Assembly (NCBI RefSeq): GCF_034702125.1
Contig: NC_085876.1
Location: 27,143,552-27,207,551, forward strand
Direction: 5' to 3'
Length of the DNA: 64,000 nucleotides
Source of the DNA: Engraulis encrasicolus
Taxonomy: Eukaryota; Chordata; Actinopteri; Clupeiformes; Engraulidae
Within the stretch, counting starts at the first letter, position 1. Every line of letters begins with the position of its first letter. Below the pieces are notes generated by a model, which was not told the origin of the DNA, did not search any database, and was given only the letters and a program-made list of their open reading frames with translations. The translations under genes and the position numbers were made by a program. Positions 34,128-46,077 of the stretch are shown here, in pieces.

Positions 34128-36841
34128 ATGCAATGGAAATGTAAGCGTTGCACGTTTGCAACAGAAAAAAGAGGACAGTTATACATGGCGGGCTTACTAG
34201 TCAACAATCAATCCCTTGTCTTCACATGGATTGTTTATGCACGTTTAAGTCATTTAATGCTCTCAAAGTGCACTTGGCCAAGCTGAACACACAGACAGAC
34301 ATTAGACAAACGAATACAGCGGTTGCGTTGTTTCATTGTCAGGTATGTGAATACAGCGATTCTTGCACTGAAACAGAGTTCTTCACACTTGTGCGCCGTC
34401 ATTTAAAGTTGAGGCAAAATGTCCCATGCCCATATGAAGGCTGTGACTTTGAAACCCCTGTGTATTCAACATTTAAGGCACATAAAAGCAGAGTGCATAG
34501 TGAGTGTGCTGCTCCATTCAAACCTGAAGTCAGAACAGTTGCATCACAAGATGGAGATCAACAGTCTGAAAATGGAGAATATGGGCTCAGCAGATAGCAT
34601 AAATGATCTTGAAAATCAGTTAGCGTAAGCAGTAAGCAGTTAGCAGTCAGCGTAACCTTGCTTTGCTTTTTTTGAAAATGCAAACTGTCCCACATATTCC
34701 GGAGTATGCTGTCCAATAATTAATTCTGTCTCTTAATCAGATTCATTTACTGTCACACCCAGTCTTACAGACTGCAATCCAAGACATAGTAAAGCAGTAT
34801 TGTGTTAATTTGGATGTTAATTATGGTGTCACTGAAATATTGAACGCTGTTCTGCAAAGCAATGTCCTGTTGAAACATACAGATAAAGATGGATCTCTAT
34901 CAACAGCTAGCAAGAGAGCATCTTACATAGCACAGCAATTTCCAATTATTATGCCAGTCGAATATCCTCTGTATAAAAGTGGTAATTCTGTTGTCTATGT
35001 TCCCATACTGCAGATGCTTCAAGCTTTGCTGAGCCATAACGACATCTTGGAGAAGGTACTGCATCCAGAGACCTCACCTGAAGGCTACCACTCATTCAGA
35101 GATGACACTTGTTTCAAAGGTAATCCTATCCTGAATGTGGATGAATTTAGGATTGTTCTGGGGCGATATATATGAGTATGATCACAAGCTGTTACTGTTA
35201 CCTTTCCTAATATGCGGCGTATTCTGTTTTTACTGTATTTCACAGGTTGTCTCAGAGTTCAACAGAGTGGCAACTTAAAGACTTTTTTGACGTCCTGGAT
35301 CGTCACACTGCCCGTTTTGTCGAACTCTTCGAATCTAAGCATGGAGTTGTTGGCGAGAGGCTCCAACAACTCGTGGGACAAACGGACCTAAACGGTAAAC
35401 ATGCTCTAAATAGACAACCTATATAAGTCCTTAATCCTTAATATTGGTGTGAGATTTGCAGTTTTTGGGTCTTACCTAGCATTAAAATAAATGCTGGTTG
35501 GGCCCCAAAGTATCTGTCAGATGAAATGACTCCTACTCTACATCATAGACAAGACAACATTGAAATCTACTACATTACATGTTGCTGTAATGCTGTAAAA
35601 GTGATTCCTATTTTTAGGATTCTGGCACATCTCCTTTTGCCAGGTGTGTAGGAGTGGATCCACTGGGTCACCAGCTTGGAGACAAGAAAGCTCCCGCACA
35701 CTGTTCACGTTTGCAATGTTTTACTTGCAACGTTTCGGTCTGTGACCTTTCTCAAGCAATTCAACCATTGCTTGAGAAAGGTCACAGACCGACAGGTTGC
35801 AAGTAAAAACTCTGCAAATGTGAACAATGTGCGGGAGCTTCTTTGTCTCTGTAAAAGTGATTCCTACCATTACGTCAATAATGCAATGTATGTGGTGTTG
35901 TTCACTTCTAGAAACAAGATGTGGTGGCTCTATGCACACTAATACTCTGCGGTCTCCCAATCCTTCTTGGTGATGCCCCCACAGACTTTTACAACACCTG
36001 CTTGGTAAGTTATGGATTACAGCTTGAAAAATAAAGGGAACACCAAAAATTGCAATGCAACTCCAAGTCAAACATTCTGTGATATCAGCCTGTCCGGTTA
36101 GGAACAAACATTGTTTGGGAATACATTGGGAATACATTTTGATTACTGTTAAGCAAATCTAGCAAGAAATTAGTAGAGTGTAGAGGTAATAACAAAGACA
36201 TGTACTAAAAATAGTTGCTATGCAAGGTGACCTTGTGCCTAAGTAACACTACTTGATATATGGTTAATGCCGTGTACAGTATTTCATGCTCGTTTATGTA
36301 TTTTAACTGTCATTTACATATCCAAAAAAGACCATGTAGTACTATACAATGACTAAACCTACTGAAATGTGTAATTCCATTGTGGTTTACAAGTGAAAGA
36401 ATGGATCAGGAACTGCTGAATGTTTGAAAGTAATGCAATGTATTTTTCATTCCACAATGTAAGCATTTAAGAGGTCTCATTTATTGGTCCACCCTGTATT
36501 TACCTGTTCTCATTGTGCTGCTATTTGTTTTACAGGATTCTGATGGTGACGACGTGTTGGCCAACGTCTCCTTTGGGACTTTGACTGTCATTGAAGACGA
36601 TGGCATACCACCCGGACCCAACCTCCTCTACCTGGAGTCAGTGTCAACTGGAATTATCAGTGAGGGAAGTATTGTGATGGATGACCTGAAAACATTGCCT
36701 GAGGCCTTTTGCTTGCTATTTGGTTTGTCATACGCCCTTAATCTTGACTATCCAAAGGGGATGACCAACAGCTTCAACTTTGTGCAGCGTGTGATGTTTA
36801 GATTGGGGCAAAACATGGCAAAACAGGCTAACTCTCAATAA
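34128..36841 (+). pseudogene. Decayed multi-copy fish C2H2 zinc-finger type gene
   Basis: The start MQWKCKRCTFATEKRGQLY (34128 onwards) is followed after a frameshift by HGGLTSQQSIPCLHMDCLCT (about 34176 onwards) and by CxxC-H type finger remnants, for example CPYEGCDFETPVYSTFKAHK. A second shift is needed to reach INDLENQLA (about 34600). An in-frame TAA lies at 34717-34719 before the block IIMPVEYPLYKSGNSVVYVP. Further exons seem to lie at about 35247-35395 (STEWQLKDFFDVLDRHTARF), 35912-36003 (KQDVVALCTLILCGLPILLG) and 36536-36841 (ending LPEAFCLLFGLSYALNLDYP and TAA at 36839). From memory, fish genomes carry many uncharacterised genes of this type. Two frameshifts and a stop argue for a pseudogene. 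It lies on the opposite strand inside the intron of gene copy 2. Confidence 0.7.
35683..35845. mobile_element. Palindromic MITE in the zinc-finger pseudogene
   Basis: CAAGAAAGCTCCCGCACA and TGTGCGGGAGCTTCTTTG are inverse ends. CTTGAGAAAGGTCACAGACC and its inverse lie at the centre (about 35765). The 163 bp form an almost full hairpin. Confidence 0.82.
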
Positions 36842-37133
36842 CTTGCTGTTGAGTTAAACATGTGGAGGGTTGGGTTCAGCATTTGAAGCATAACTGTTCA
36901 GTTTGAATGTTTGTCATGGCTCCAATCATCCTGTGTGTGTTTATTACGCTTGGAAGAGACATTATTGAAACATTGATCATGATTGATGTTCAGATGTACT
37001 TATATAGTTATGATTTATGCAATGTACAGTGAAGAATTGTGTCTTGGAAGACCGTATAGACAGCACTCACTGTCAGCAGTTTGTATATAGACGGCACTCA
37101 CTGTCAGAAGTTTTTGTTTGTTGTTAAAGGAAC

Positions 37134-37544
37134 AGATGACCCCTTTTTGATTTTCACATATTTGCAGTATTTCCTAGCATTATTCATGAATGTGCATATC
37201 ATATTCTTCTCAGTGTTTTCAGTACTTAGAGTTATTGGATCAGAATAGTTAGCATATCTTGGCATAATCACTGGAAATTACTGGTAACTTTAGCATCAAG
37301 CCACAAGTGATCAGAGGGCAGAATTAAATTGCAATTTTACACTGTGGTGAATTTTATATTAATTTTAAAGTGGGTAATAAGTACTTAATTTGTTTTATTT
37401 GTACCATAGACTTGCATTGCTATGCATTATTTGGCCATACTGTTAAACGAGGCAATGCGAACACAGAGACAAAATTGCACATGAATGATGCTTGGAAATA
37501 CTGCAAATATGTGAAGATCAAAAAAGGGTGGCCTGATCCTTTAA
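37134..37544. mobile_element. TTAA-flanked MITE, family T (copy 1)
   Basis: The element lies between TTAA sites, with ends AAGGAACAGATGACCCC and GGTGGCCTGATCCTT. Inside these, TTTGATTTTCACATATTTGC and its inverse near 37500 extend the inverted repeat to about 45 bp. A second copy is at 46667. Confidence 0.82.
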
Positions 37545-37787
37545 ATTATTCTTTCCTGCTGCACTGTAAACCCAAATATATTTTATGTTTTAATGTTATC
37601 TGTTCTAAACCTTTTAATTTGGCTAGTGCTAAATAACTTTACTGCTGAACATGGGGTTGAGGTGGTGTGCGATTTTGTTGTGCCTTTGAGTTTGTATGTC
37701 AAATAAATATTGAAATTATCTGTCATGGAAGTTTAAATGTCTTTTTTTTGTAGAATAGAACCTGTTTTTACAGTAACTTGTGCATGC

Positions 37788-37933
37788 AAGTATTATTTAC
37801 TTGTTCATTTCAAGGCAACCGGTGTCCTTCATTTTACCAAGTAAGATCAACTTACTCTTAAAGTATTATTTACTTGTTCATTTCAAGGCAACCGGTGTCC
37901 TTCATTTTACCAAGTAAGATCAACTTACTCTTA
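37788..37933. repeat. 73-bp tandem duplication
   Basis: The block AAGTATTATTTACTTGTTCA onwards, containing AAGGCAACCGGTGTCCTTC, is repeated once with a 73-bp offset and no obvious difference between copies, so it is recent. Confidence 0.92.
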
Positions 37934-38450
37934 AAGTAAAGGTTACAACATATTTCACATTAGAGGGACTGGTTGATTAGTTGTCACAACGTCACAACAT
38001 GGGTTTAATGAATGAAAATTGAAGTATACTTAACTTGCTGTTCATAGTTACATCAAAGGGGGATTTGCAGTACACTACACTGAGTAATTGCTACTAGATT
38101 TAACTTTAGATTCTCAGGCCACTTTAGTCTGTTTTTTCAAGGCAATCGGTGTCCTAGCTTTTTTCAAGTAAGGGTTACTTATTGGATTTTACAGTGTGGA
38201 AACGAGTTGTTTAGGAAAAAATGTATATGACACGTTTCTTTCAATTACATGACATTGTGTTAGAATATGACCACATATCCGGCATCTTTGGATTCTGGGC
38301 GTTTCCACTTCAGAAAAAAATGTGAAACAGGTGGATTCAAAGACTATGGCTATTTGTAGTTGATGAAAAACACAATTTGGAAAAATCTATATGAAATGTT
38401 CCTAAAACTCTTTTTGGGACAATATAACCCGCACTATGTGGCTAAATCTC
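37934..38450. other. Intronic DNA, nothing recognised
   Basis: A third, partial AAGGCAATCGGTGTCC word occurs near 38141. Otherwise no structure is seen. Confidence 0.35.
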
Positions 38451-38764
38451 AGAAAAGCATAACCACCACATGTGTTTTTGTGTTGCTGACATTGAGGGGT
38501 GCTTAGCTGATTGTGTCCACATTGCCCTAATTGAAGATTTATCGACAAACGAAAAAAGCACAATTATATACTGTTTTCTGTCAGACCTGTTCCTGAGAAT
38601 GTCATGTAGCCAAGCTAATACACAGGCAGCAAAATACATCTACAAGCTATTCTTGTTGGAGGAATCAAATTGCACTCCTAGAATCTTATTCTGTTATTAG
38701 AAAAATGTGAAGAAAACAGCAGCCAGCAGCAAATGATATTGAGTTTTCTTGTAGGCATACTTAC

Positions 38765-38789
38765 GTTGACATGGTTCTTTGGAGTCCAT
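38765..38789 (-). CDS. Ala/Val-rich hydrophobic protein, copy 2, first coding exon
   Basis: On the minus strand ATG GAC TCC AAA GAA CCA TGT CAA C (MDSKEPCQ plus one base) is followed by the donor GTAAGTATG. The same exon with two residue changes and the same donor occurs at 53637-53661. The phase-1 donor fits the phase of the main exon 7.3 kb downstream. The pairing of this exon with the exon at 31501 is inferred from order and orientation. Confidence 0.65.
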
Positions 38790-38854
38790 GTTTGTCTGGA
38801 AAGATAGTTCTAGTTGGTGTGTGCTGCAACTATGCTGATGAAAAGAAGCTTTTT

Positions 38855-38886
38855 AGTTTCAATTTACAGTTTGATGTCTTATATAG
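38855..38886 (-). promoter_or_regulatory. TATA box and AAACT motif of copy 2
   Basis: On the minus strand GACTATATAAGACATC holds a TATA box (about 38878-38885). About 10 bp after it lies TGTAAATTGAAACT, which resembles an interferon-stimulated response element with mismatches. Two CCAAT boxes (GAACCAATC near 38940 and ACCAATC near 38987) lie upstream. The whole block is conserved at copy 3. Confidence 0.6.
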
Positions 38887-39020
38887 TCTCTTCTCGTGTC
38901 CTCCTTTTGAGAAGAGACTACCTGTGCATCCTTCGTATTTGATTGGTTCTACTGGGTGTCACTCTAACATAACATTCACCATGATTGGTCTTCCCATGCT
39001 GATTCACATACCACTGAACT

Positions 39021-39258
39021 TTTTTGAATTGGGGCAGCTGTGGCATAGTGGTTAGAGAGTTGGTCTTTCAATCTGGGGGTTGCAGGTTCGAATTCCCCCT
39101 GACCTCTCCCTACATCTCCATGGCTGTTGAACCCTTGAGCAAGGCACCTAAGCCCACATTGCTACAGGGACTGTAACCAATACCCTGACAAATAATAACT
39201 GTAAGTCACTTTGAATAAAAATGAAAGTGTCAGCTAAGTGCAATATAATGTAATATAA
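39021..39258 (+). repeat. tRNA-derived SINE upstream of copy 2
   Basis: Box A-like TGGCATAGTGGTTAGAG and box B GGTTCGAATTCC are followed by a body with TTGAGCAAGGCACCTAAG and a tail of AATATAATGTAATATAATG. TGAACT flanks both sides (39015-39020 and 39259-39264). The paralogous site at 53882-53887 is empty. Confidence 0.9.
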
Positions 39259-40200
39259 TGAACTGGTCAGGATTCTTTCGGTTAAATATATGCATCTAAT
39301 CTTTGTCAAACAGTGAAGGAAGGGCTCTCAAGTAATACAGTTGAACATATCGGGGCTTCCTTATGGCTACATTACATTACATTTGGCAGATGCTTTTACC
39401 CAAGGGACTTTCAGTCGAGGATATAGTCATAGCATATAACACTTGCAGATCCGAAGTACACAGGGAATATAGTATATACAGAACAATAAGTGCAATGCCA
39501 AGTAGGGTTAGTTTTTTTCATTATTTTTAAGTACATTAGCACAGGGCTAAGTAGATTAGACACACACACCCAAATGCACAACATGCCTTAGAGTCTACCC
39601 CAGGTCTGGGCCAGATCAGGAAATGGTGCAGTAAGTAGTCATAAGAGAGAAGTTGCAGCTTCGAAGTTGGCATGACCTAAATTTACTTTATTTTGCGTAA
39701 ATTGTAGATGAAAGATTCCACCGACTAAAGCATTAATCTATTAATTTAGACAAATATGTATTATATTACATAATTTATTAATTTATTTAGGTCAATATCC
39801 CATACCGTCAGCCATGTTTCCACGGCACCCCTGAGGGTTGAGAAACACTGAGATAGGGTCTGATTTTCTGTGCTGCGCTAATCGGCTAGCCTGGGCGACT
39901 GATGCAATGTTGTTGTAGAATGACCATCAATCATGACGCAAACTTCACGCGATGTGAGGGGCAACAGTGGCAGACCCCATCTTGAGGTTGACAGACTCTT
40001 TAGCCGCCAAAAGGAGGGGGTTTCATTGTTTCTTTCGGAAATCCCCTGCTAGTTCTTATACAAATTACTTCCCCATTCACCTCATTGCTTTACTGTTTAA
40101 GTATCCATTTCCGTGTGATTTAAATAGGATGAGCCCAACTCAAGGGCAAATGTTGAATGTCTCCTCAAGCAAGTGATGCAAGAATCTTGCAAAGCCAGTT
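39259..40200. repeat. Segmental duplication, left copy (partner at 53880-57400)
   Basis: The sequence runs in parallel with 53882 onwards. Landmarks are GGGCTCTCAAGTAATACAG, CAGATCCGAAGTACACAGGG, CTAAGTAGATTAGACACACA, TTTAGCCGCCAAAAGGAGGG and CTTTCGGAAATCCCCTGCTA. The right copy has at least three extra insertions. Confidence 0.8.
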
Positions 40201-41000
40201 GTATGGTTCTCTCATATGACTAAATTTCTGATTTCACATGTACTGACAGATTTTTTTAAATGGATTCTGAAACTACACATTCTAATGCACATTCTGTGTG
40301 ATTTTTGTAATTATGTGATGAACAGAACTGACATAGATCATGAAAACACCTACAACGTCAAAACTCCTACAAAGTCAGGATTTGAATATTTCATCATCTG
40401 TGCATTTTATTACACACAGTATTTGAGTTTTATTATAGCGAATCAAACCACTTCCTGATCACGTCACCTCTCAAAGTAACTTCCTAGAGAATCAAAACAT
40501 GTCCTGCCAGTGCCTTGCTAGCTAGCTATTCCTAAACATATGAGGGGAGGATAAGGAGTTTTGCTGTCATCAAGATAGGTGTAAAATGGAAGGTTGTAAT
40601 GAAAAACAGCATGCAACACAGTAGGAAGTAACCTCATTTTGGGTGATTACTTTGGCACGTCTACTGCGAGTCAAGTGACATTAGCTAGCTAGCACTTCAG
40701 ATGATGTGTAGCCTGACCAGGTGATTTTTGCATCGAAATAGTTTACTTGGAAGCTACTGGAGTTGGTCTTCAGGCGTGAAAATACATTGAGTAACTCAAT
40801 TTAAACTCGGAGAGACGCACTTGTGACAAAAAAGTTTTTTTTCTCTGTTCGAATGGGGGAAAACGCTATTTCTACCTAAAACAATGCTTGCTTAGAGTTG
40901 AATAACTTCGAAATGGAATAAGCTAGGAACATACGGTCTTCACATACAGAAACCTGAGATGTTGGGCTTTCAAGCGGCCCTGACATGTGTCTGTAGGTTC
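40201..41000. other. Intergenic DNA, nothing recognised
   Basis: There are only short frames and no repeat structure that I can define. Confidence 0.35.
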
Positions 41001-41193
41001 ATATTCGGTGGCTGTTCAAAAAAAGACATAAATTGATGAAATTGGCTGGGATTCTACAGCTTAAATTCCAAAAAACGCCTGGTATTATATGTGTTAAAAT
41101 GAAACTCTTATTTGGAGATAAAAAAATATTGCCGTTATTTCATCTGCCAGGCTACCTTTCCTCATCAGACCTGTTTTTGAAAAGGTCATGTAA

Positions 41194-41320
41194 CAGAATC
41201 TATTTCCTTCAGTGTTTCAAACAAGACAGGCTTTCCGCATATTTCTTGCTGCCAGTGTATGGCAGCAAGAAATATGCGGAAAGCCTGTCTTGTTTGAAAC
41301 ACTGAAGGAAATAGGTTCTG
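41194..41320. repeat. Local inverted duplication (hairpin)
   Basis: Arms 41194-41254 and 41260-41320 are near-perfect inverse copies (TTGCTGCCA then TGGCAGCAA at the centre, about 41257). The paralogous stretch at 29200-29270 has only one arm, so the second arm arose in this unit. Confidence 0.88.
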
Positions 41321-41397
41321 CAATATTTCATCGAAATGAATTCCAGTAGGCCTACCATTCACAGTCACCTGTCACTGTGCTGGTGAAACACTGGGCC

Positions 41398-41525
41398 GTT
41401 TGTGATGGAGCAGTCCTGCTTTTGCTAGGTAGCAGGCATGCACACTTTGTCAGTTTGATGCATCAAACTGGCAAAGTGCTTATGCACGCTGCCTAGCAAA
41501 AGCAGCACTGCTCCTTCACGATTGT
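41398..41525. mobile_element. MITE, family C (unit C copy)
   Basis: It has a left arm TGATGGAGCAGTCCTGC with TTTTGCTAGGTAGC and an inverse right arm GCTGCCTAGCAAAAGC with GCACTGCTCCTTCACGA. The central ACTTTGTCAGTTTGATGCAT and ATGCATCAAACTGGCAAAG complete a hairpin. Confidence 0.75.
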
Positions 41526-41806
41526 GATTGTGTTTGAGTTTCTTTCTTGATGTGTTCTATTTCTAAGTGTTAGTGCACTCCCATTGGATAGAGATGATGT
41601 TGATGAAAAGTGTTTTCATTTCAAATCTGATTTGACCTCATAAGTGTCACTTAAACATCATATTGGATTGGTGTTCCAACAAAACCAATTGTATAGTTTC
41701 CCCATATGACTAAATAGCTATAGCAATTAGCAATTGAGTGACTTATAGAATTATTTCTGTGTGTGGCAGAGAATACACGAGACAATGATGTTTCAGATAC
41801 ATTAGT

Positions 41807-41812
41807 TTTATT
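41807..41812 (-). terminator. Polyadenylation signal of copy 3
   Basis: AATAAA on the minus strand lies about 590 nt after the copy 3 stop, in the block conserved with copy 2 (AGACAATGATGTTTCAGATA). Confidence 0.5.
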
Positions 41813-42398
41813 CACCACATCAATGGATAGGATTCTATTTCACAAAAGGAAAATGCATTTTGGTGCTGGCTTGACAACTGGCATTATTGCTAACAAACCA
41901 ATCCAAAAACAGTACCACTTCTCCTTTGTAAAGACACATGGTAAAAACAAATAAGTTTATTAGAGAGTCTTGCAGTTATTATTGGTTAGCTGGAGTAACC
42001 ACCTTCATGTGTTGTAGCTAGATTATTTTCACTCTATTTTTTATTACTGTGCGAACACACTGCCGGCATTGAAAGCGTGGAAAGCGGCGGAAGGATTTGA
42101 CTTTATATGGAAGAGCAAGTGGCAAAACCGGCAAAAGCGTTTTTAGCGCAGGGGGCGTCAAAAGCGTTAAAATGACAATTGAAATTCAGTTAAAAATATG
42201 TAATGAGCTTTGCGCCAGCAGGCGTCAGCCAATAGAATGTTCACATTTTTCTAAACACGAGCTTCGGTTGGATGCTCTCCCTGATCGACCGCTTCAGGTT
42301 GAAGCGGTTGCCGCGTTCATCGCCCCTGACCTGTGCTTTCCAGGCGAGACTCCAGGCAGCCTTTTGGCTTTTTCAACGCCGGCTGTGTGTCCGCACGG

Positions 42399-43201
42399 TT
42401 AGGCTCTGTAGTTGCTTGTAAGTTTAAATATAGTAGCAGCAGTAACTCCAGCAACAACTCCAGCAGTGACAAAACCAGCTTTGCTACCAACAAACCCAAA
42501 AGCCACTCCAGTAGCAGCAGTACCAGAAACATAAATAGCTGCCTGAAGAGCAAGGACTCCACATTCTCTAACAGCAGTTGTAAATGCAGCATTAGCAGTT
42601 TCAGCATCTACTCCAACTCTATGAACTGCATTTACTACACTACCAGCAAACAAGGGCACTCTTTGCAGATCAGAGAGCAGATCTCCACCACCAGTGGTAA
42701 AGACAAGTAGGCCAACTAAAACAAAAGCTCCCACAGCAGCTGTAACAACCTCGACTGTTACATACAGCGACACAACTCCAGCAGCAGTCACCCCAAAAGT
42801 AGTTACAACGGCGAGAGCTTGGAAAACAACTAGAGCAAGGTCCTCCTGGTCAATACCAGGTCTGGTAGCAACTTTAACAAAAACATATAAAGCAAGGAAT
42901 CTAGCAGCAGCTACACAAGCAGCAAGAGCCCCAGCAGCAGGTCCAGCAGCTGCTCCAGTAGCTACCACAAGGACAATTGCAGCAGTAAAAAATGCAGTCC
43001 AAAAATCAGCAGCTCCAGAATCATCTGCAACGTTTCCAACAGCAAGTTGAATGACAGTTCCAACAGGCGCAGCAACGACAGCAGCAGCACAGGCAGCAGC
43101 AACTCCAGCAGCTTCATAAGCAGTTTCAGTAGCGTATCCCATGCTACATCCAAGAGCAAACGCAACAGCATGTAGACAGTATACCAAGGTCTTATAGACT
43201 C
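42399..43201 (-). CDS. Ala/Val-rich hydrophobic protein, copy 3, main exon
   Basis: I do not recognise this gene. The 803-nt exon follows the acceptor TTGTTCTACAG and opens GA GTC TAT, in phase with the short exon at 53637-53661. The joined product is 275 aa, starting MASKEPHQR-VYKTLVYC and ending LTSNYRA. The composition is dominated by Ala and Val, with hydrophobic blocks at about residues 13-66, 75-122, 132-178 and 212-268. Conserved family words include MGYATETAYEAAGVAAACAA, GTVIQLAVGNVA and FTTGGGDLLSDLQ. It probably has several membrane passes and no N-terminal signal peptide. Copies 2 and 3 differ by many substitutions yet both stay open, which suggests coding constraint. The complementary strand also has open frames (Ser/Asn/Thr-rich) caused by the GCT/AGC repeats. 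Confidence 0.68.
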
Positions 43202-43595
43202 CTGTAGAACAAAATATGGAAAGCAATAACAGTGAGTGAGACAGTGAAACGACAATAAAAAAAGGCCCTGGTTTAAGGGAAATCTGAGGAAAGTATCTCC
43301 CATTTCTTATGGCTAAATCTCACAAAAGCATCACCACCATCACATGTGTTTTTATGTTGCTGGCATTGAGGGGGGCTTAGCTGATTCGGTCCACATTGCC
43401 CTATTTGAAGATTTATTGACAAAAGAAAAAAACTATATACTACTTCTGGTAACACCTCCAAATAAGGGTCCAGTATTAACAGTAAAGTAGCTACAACCTA
43501 ATACTTAAGTAAGGGTTAATAATCATTACTTAATGCCACATTAGACACATATTAATTGTTATTAATGCATATGTTGAACATTAGTAAGCAGTTAC

Positions 43596-43943
43596 TTAAA
43601 GGGGTATGCCACTATTTTGGGGCTTATTACAGTTAAAATCGTTGGCTGGGGTTTATAAAGGTGGTAAAGTGTCTTATTTTTCATGTTAAGCGTTGTCTTG
43701 CTTTAAGACAAGTTAAAAGAGGGAATATGTCGCTAAGCTAGTGAAAGTCAATGTATCCGTGTAGCATTGTAGCATGCTACATGGATACATTGACTTTCAC
43801 TAGCTTAGCGACATATTCCCTCTTTTAACTTGTCTTAAAGCAAGACAACGCTTAACATGAAAAATAAGACACTTTACCACCTTTATAAACCCTGCCCAAC
43901 GATTTTAACTGTATTAAGCCCCAAAATAGTGGCATACCCCTTT
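43596..43943. mobile_element. Near-perfect palindromic MITE inside O
   Basis: A TTAA at the left is followed by AAGGGGTATGCCACTATTTT. The right side ends AAAATAGTGGCATACCCCTTT. The arms match almost base for base for about 170 bp to a centre near 43769 (GTAGCATTGTAGCATGCTAC), so it is a full hairpin. Confidence 0.9.
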
Positions 43944-46077
43944 CACTATTAGATAACTACTACCTCGTGTTACAAGTTAATAGCATATTATTATTTAACT
44001 AATAGATAAGTAAGGGCACAGTTAATAGTTAAGTAGCTATCAGGTCATACTTAACTAAGGACCAAAATTAACACTTACTTAATACAAAAGTAAGGCATAA
44101 CTAATGGATAAATAATACATAAATCTTGGGGTTTGGGACGCTTATATTAGAGTTGGCTGAGTGTAACTAATGGTTAAATATAAATAGGCCTATTGGTGTT
44201 TGGGACCCTTATATTAGAGTTGGCTGCGGATAACTAATGGTTAATTAATCGATGTATATTGGTGTTTGGGACCCTTATAATAGAGTTGGCTGAACATACC
44301 TAATAGTTAAAGTGGTGGTTTGCTATTTTAGTATTAAGCCCGGTTTGTGTGACTTCTGGGGTGAAGTAGAGATGTTCTCATCACAATTTTGCTGTTTGGT
44401 GCTGAACGGAGCATTTGGGTATTCAAGACTGCAGCCCCCCACCTTTTCATTGACTCCAATGAAGCACTCAAGCAATCGATCATAAAATGGCATTAAACTT
44501 TCGTTTGCAGAGACATGAAACTCACCGAGTGGTCAGAGGTGGGCAGCGATACGTTGGCTCGAAAATCTCCGCGAAATACGCTTCCAGAGAAGATATATTA
44601 TCATTATTGTCCGTCTTCATTGATTGTATTGGTTTGACTAGTATTACTCCGCGCAACCGGAAAAGGGGGTTGCTTTTTTTTTACGTTACTATCTATGGTT
44701 TGTATGCAAGCTGTAGTTTTTGTAGCCAGTCCCGCTCAAAGATAGCCGTTCTACCTCACTCCTTGATGTCTACACAAGCAACAAACTATCGCTACCTACT
44801 GGCTGGATGTCTACTGCTATTCAACGGCGTCTGGGGAAAATTAGGTCCGCCAAATGCTAAACAGCATATTTCGCTGCAGTTTTCGGGTCAATTTATCGCT
44901 GTCTACCACTGACCACATGGTGAGTTCCATGTCTTCTCGAATAAAAGTTTAATGCCATTTTATAATCGATTGCTTGAGTGCTCTATAGACCCCTTGCACC
45001 TCCCTTGACAACCGTCGTCAGGACGAACTCAGAGGACAATCGCGCTCCGAACTCAGTGCGCAGCCCGTTGGAATAGCCAGATTACTGCAGATCAGTGGTC
45101 GGCAATTTCGTTTGTATACGGACCAATTCCCGCCCTCAGAATTAAAATAATCAGATTCTAGAAAAAAAACAGTATCTGAACTTGACAGTACCGATATTCC
45201 TCTGTAGACTTCCGTTGTGCTTCAACCTTTCTCGCCAAAGTACCACTGAACTGAATTGACGCGCTCGAGCTGTAGGCACTGCAAATCCAAGCCGCTTGCT
45301 TTGTTAGACCCGTGTAGCCTATACATTTCAATGCTTCAATGCAATTCTTATTTTTTGGTGAAATGTCAAGATAATGTTACAAATATAGACCGGTATTTTT
45401 CTGTAAACTTCCGTTATAACGGTGCGTTTCAAACTTTCTCACCAAATGAAATGACACGCTCGAGCTACAGGCACTGTAAATTCATGTCGCTTGCTTTATT
45501 AGGCGAGGCGTGAAATGTAGCCTACACGTGTCTGTCTTTTTTGTGAAATGTCACGAGAATGTCTCAAATAGGCTACGGTAGGCTAGGCCTACTATAAATG
45601 TGGATGATGATTAGACATAGTCTAATCCACTCACGGACCACTAGCCTATTTTGCAGTGGTGGTGCCAACTGGGGAATGAGATCATGCGGATGCTGGCAGG
45701 GGGAAAAAAAGATATAGCATACGCGTAAAATAAACAATGTGCAACGTTTAGGCCTATGCCTTACGATTATTTAGACAGGGTGTAGTCAGAGTAGAATAGT
45801 CAGCGTGGAGCTAGGAGCCAATGGTAGGCTAAAAGAATAGACAGCGTTAGGATTGCCCAAAGCGACCGTGCATAATGCGTGGTGATTTGCTGTTGGAAAA
45901 CGCACGGGAGTCATAGGCATATAGCCTATTGCACACATTGCATGTGCATGTGGCAAATGTCTCACAGAAAGCATGTAGGCTAAAACAAGGTGGTGTGTTG
46001 GAAGAAACGCAAACGATCGAAAACAGGACCTCCATGGTTTTAACCGAGATCCATTTTGTACCAAGGGGGGTATTCAC

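Noticed and set aside
38855..38868. Functional interferon response element
   Set aside because: It has one TAAA in place of GAAA and lies between the TATA box and the start codon. It is kept only as a finding to test.
42694..43050. Plus-strand Thr/Ala/Ser-rich frame opposite gene copy 3, and a similar Ser/Asn-rich frame opposite copy 2
   Set aside because: The frames mirror the GCT-rich minus-strand exon. They are not conserved as frames between copies, while the minus-strand frame, splice acceptor and first exon are.
44487..44912. A 141-codon gene
   Set aside because: It lies wholly in the loop of palindromic element P, has no motif and has no supporting splice or regulatory signals.
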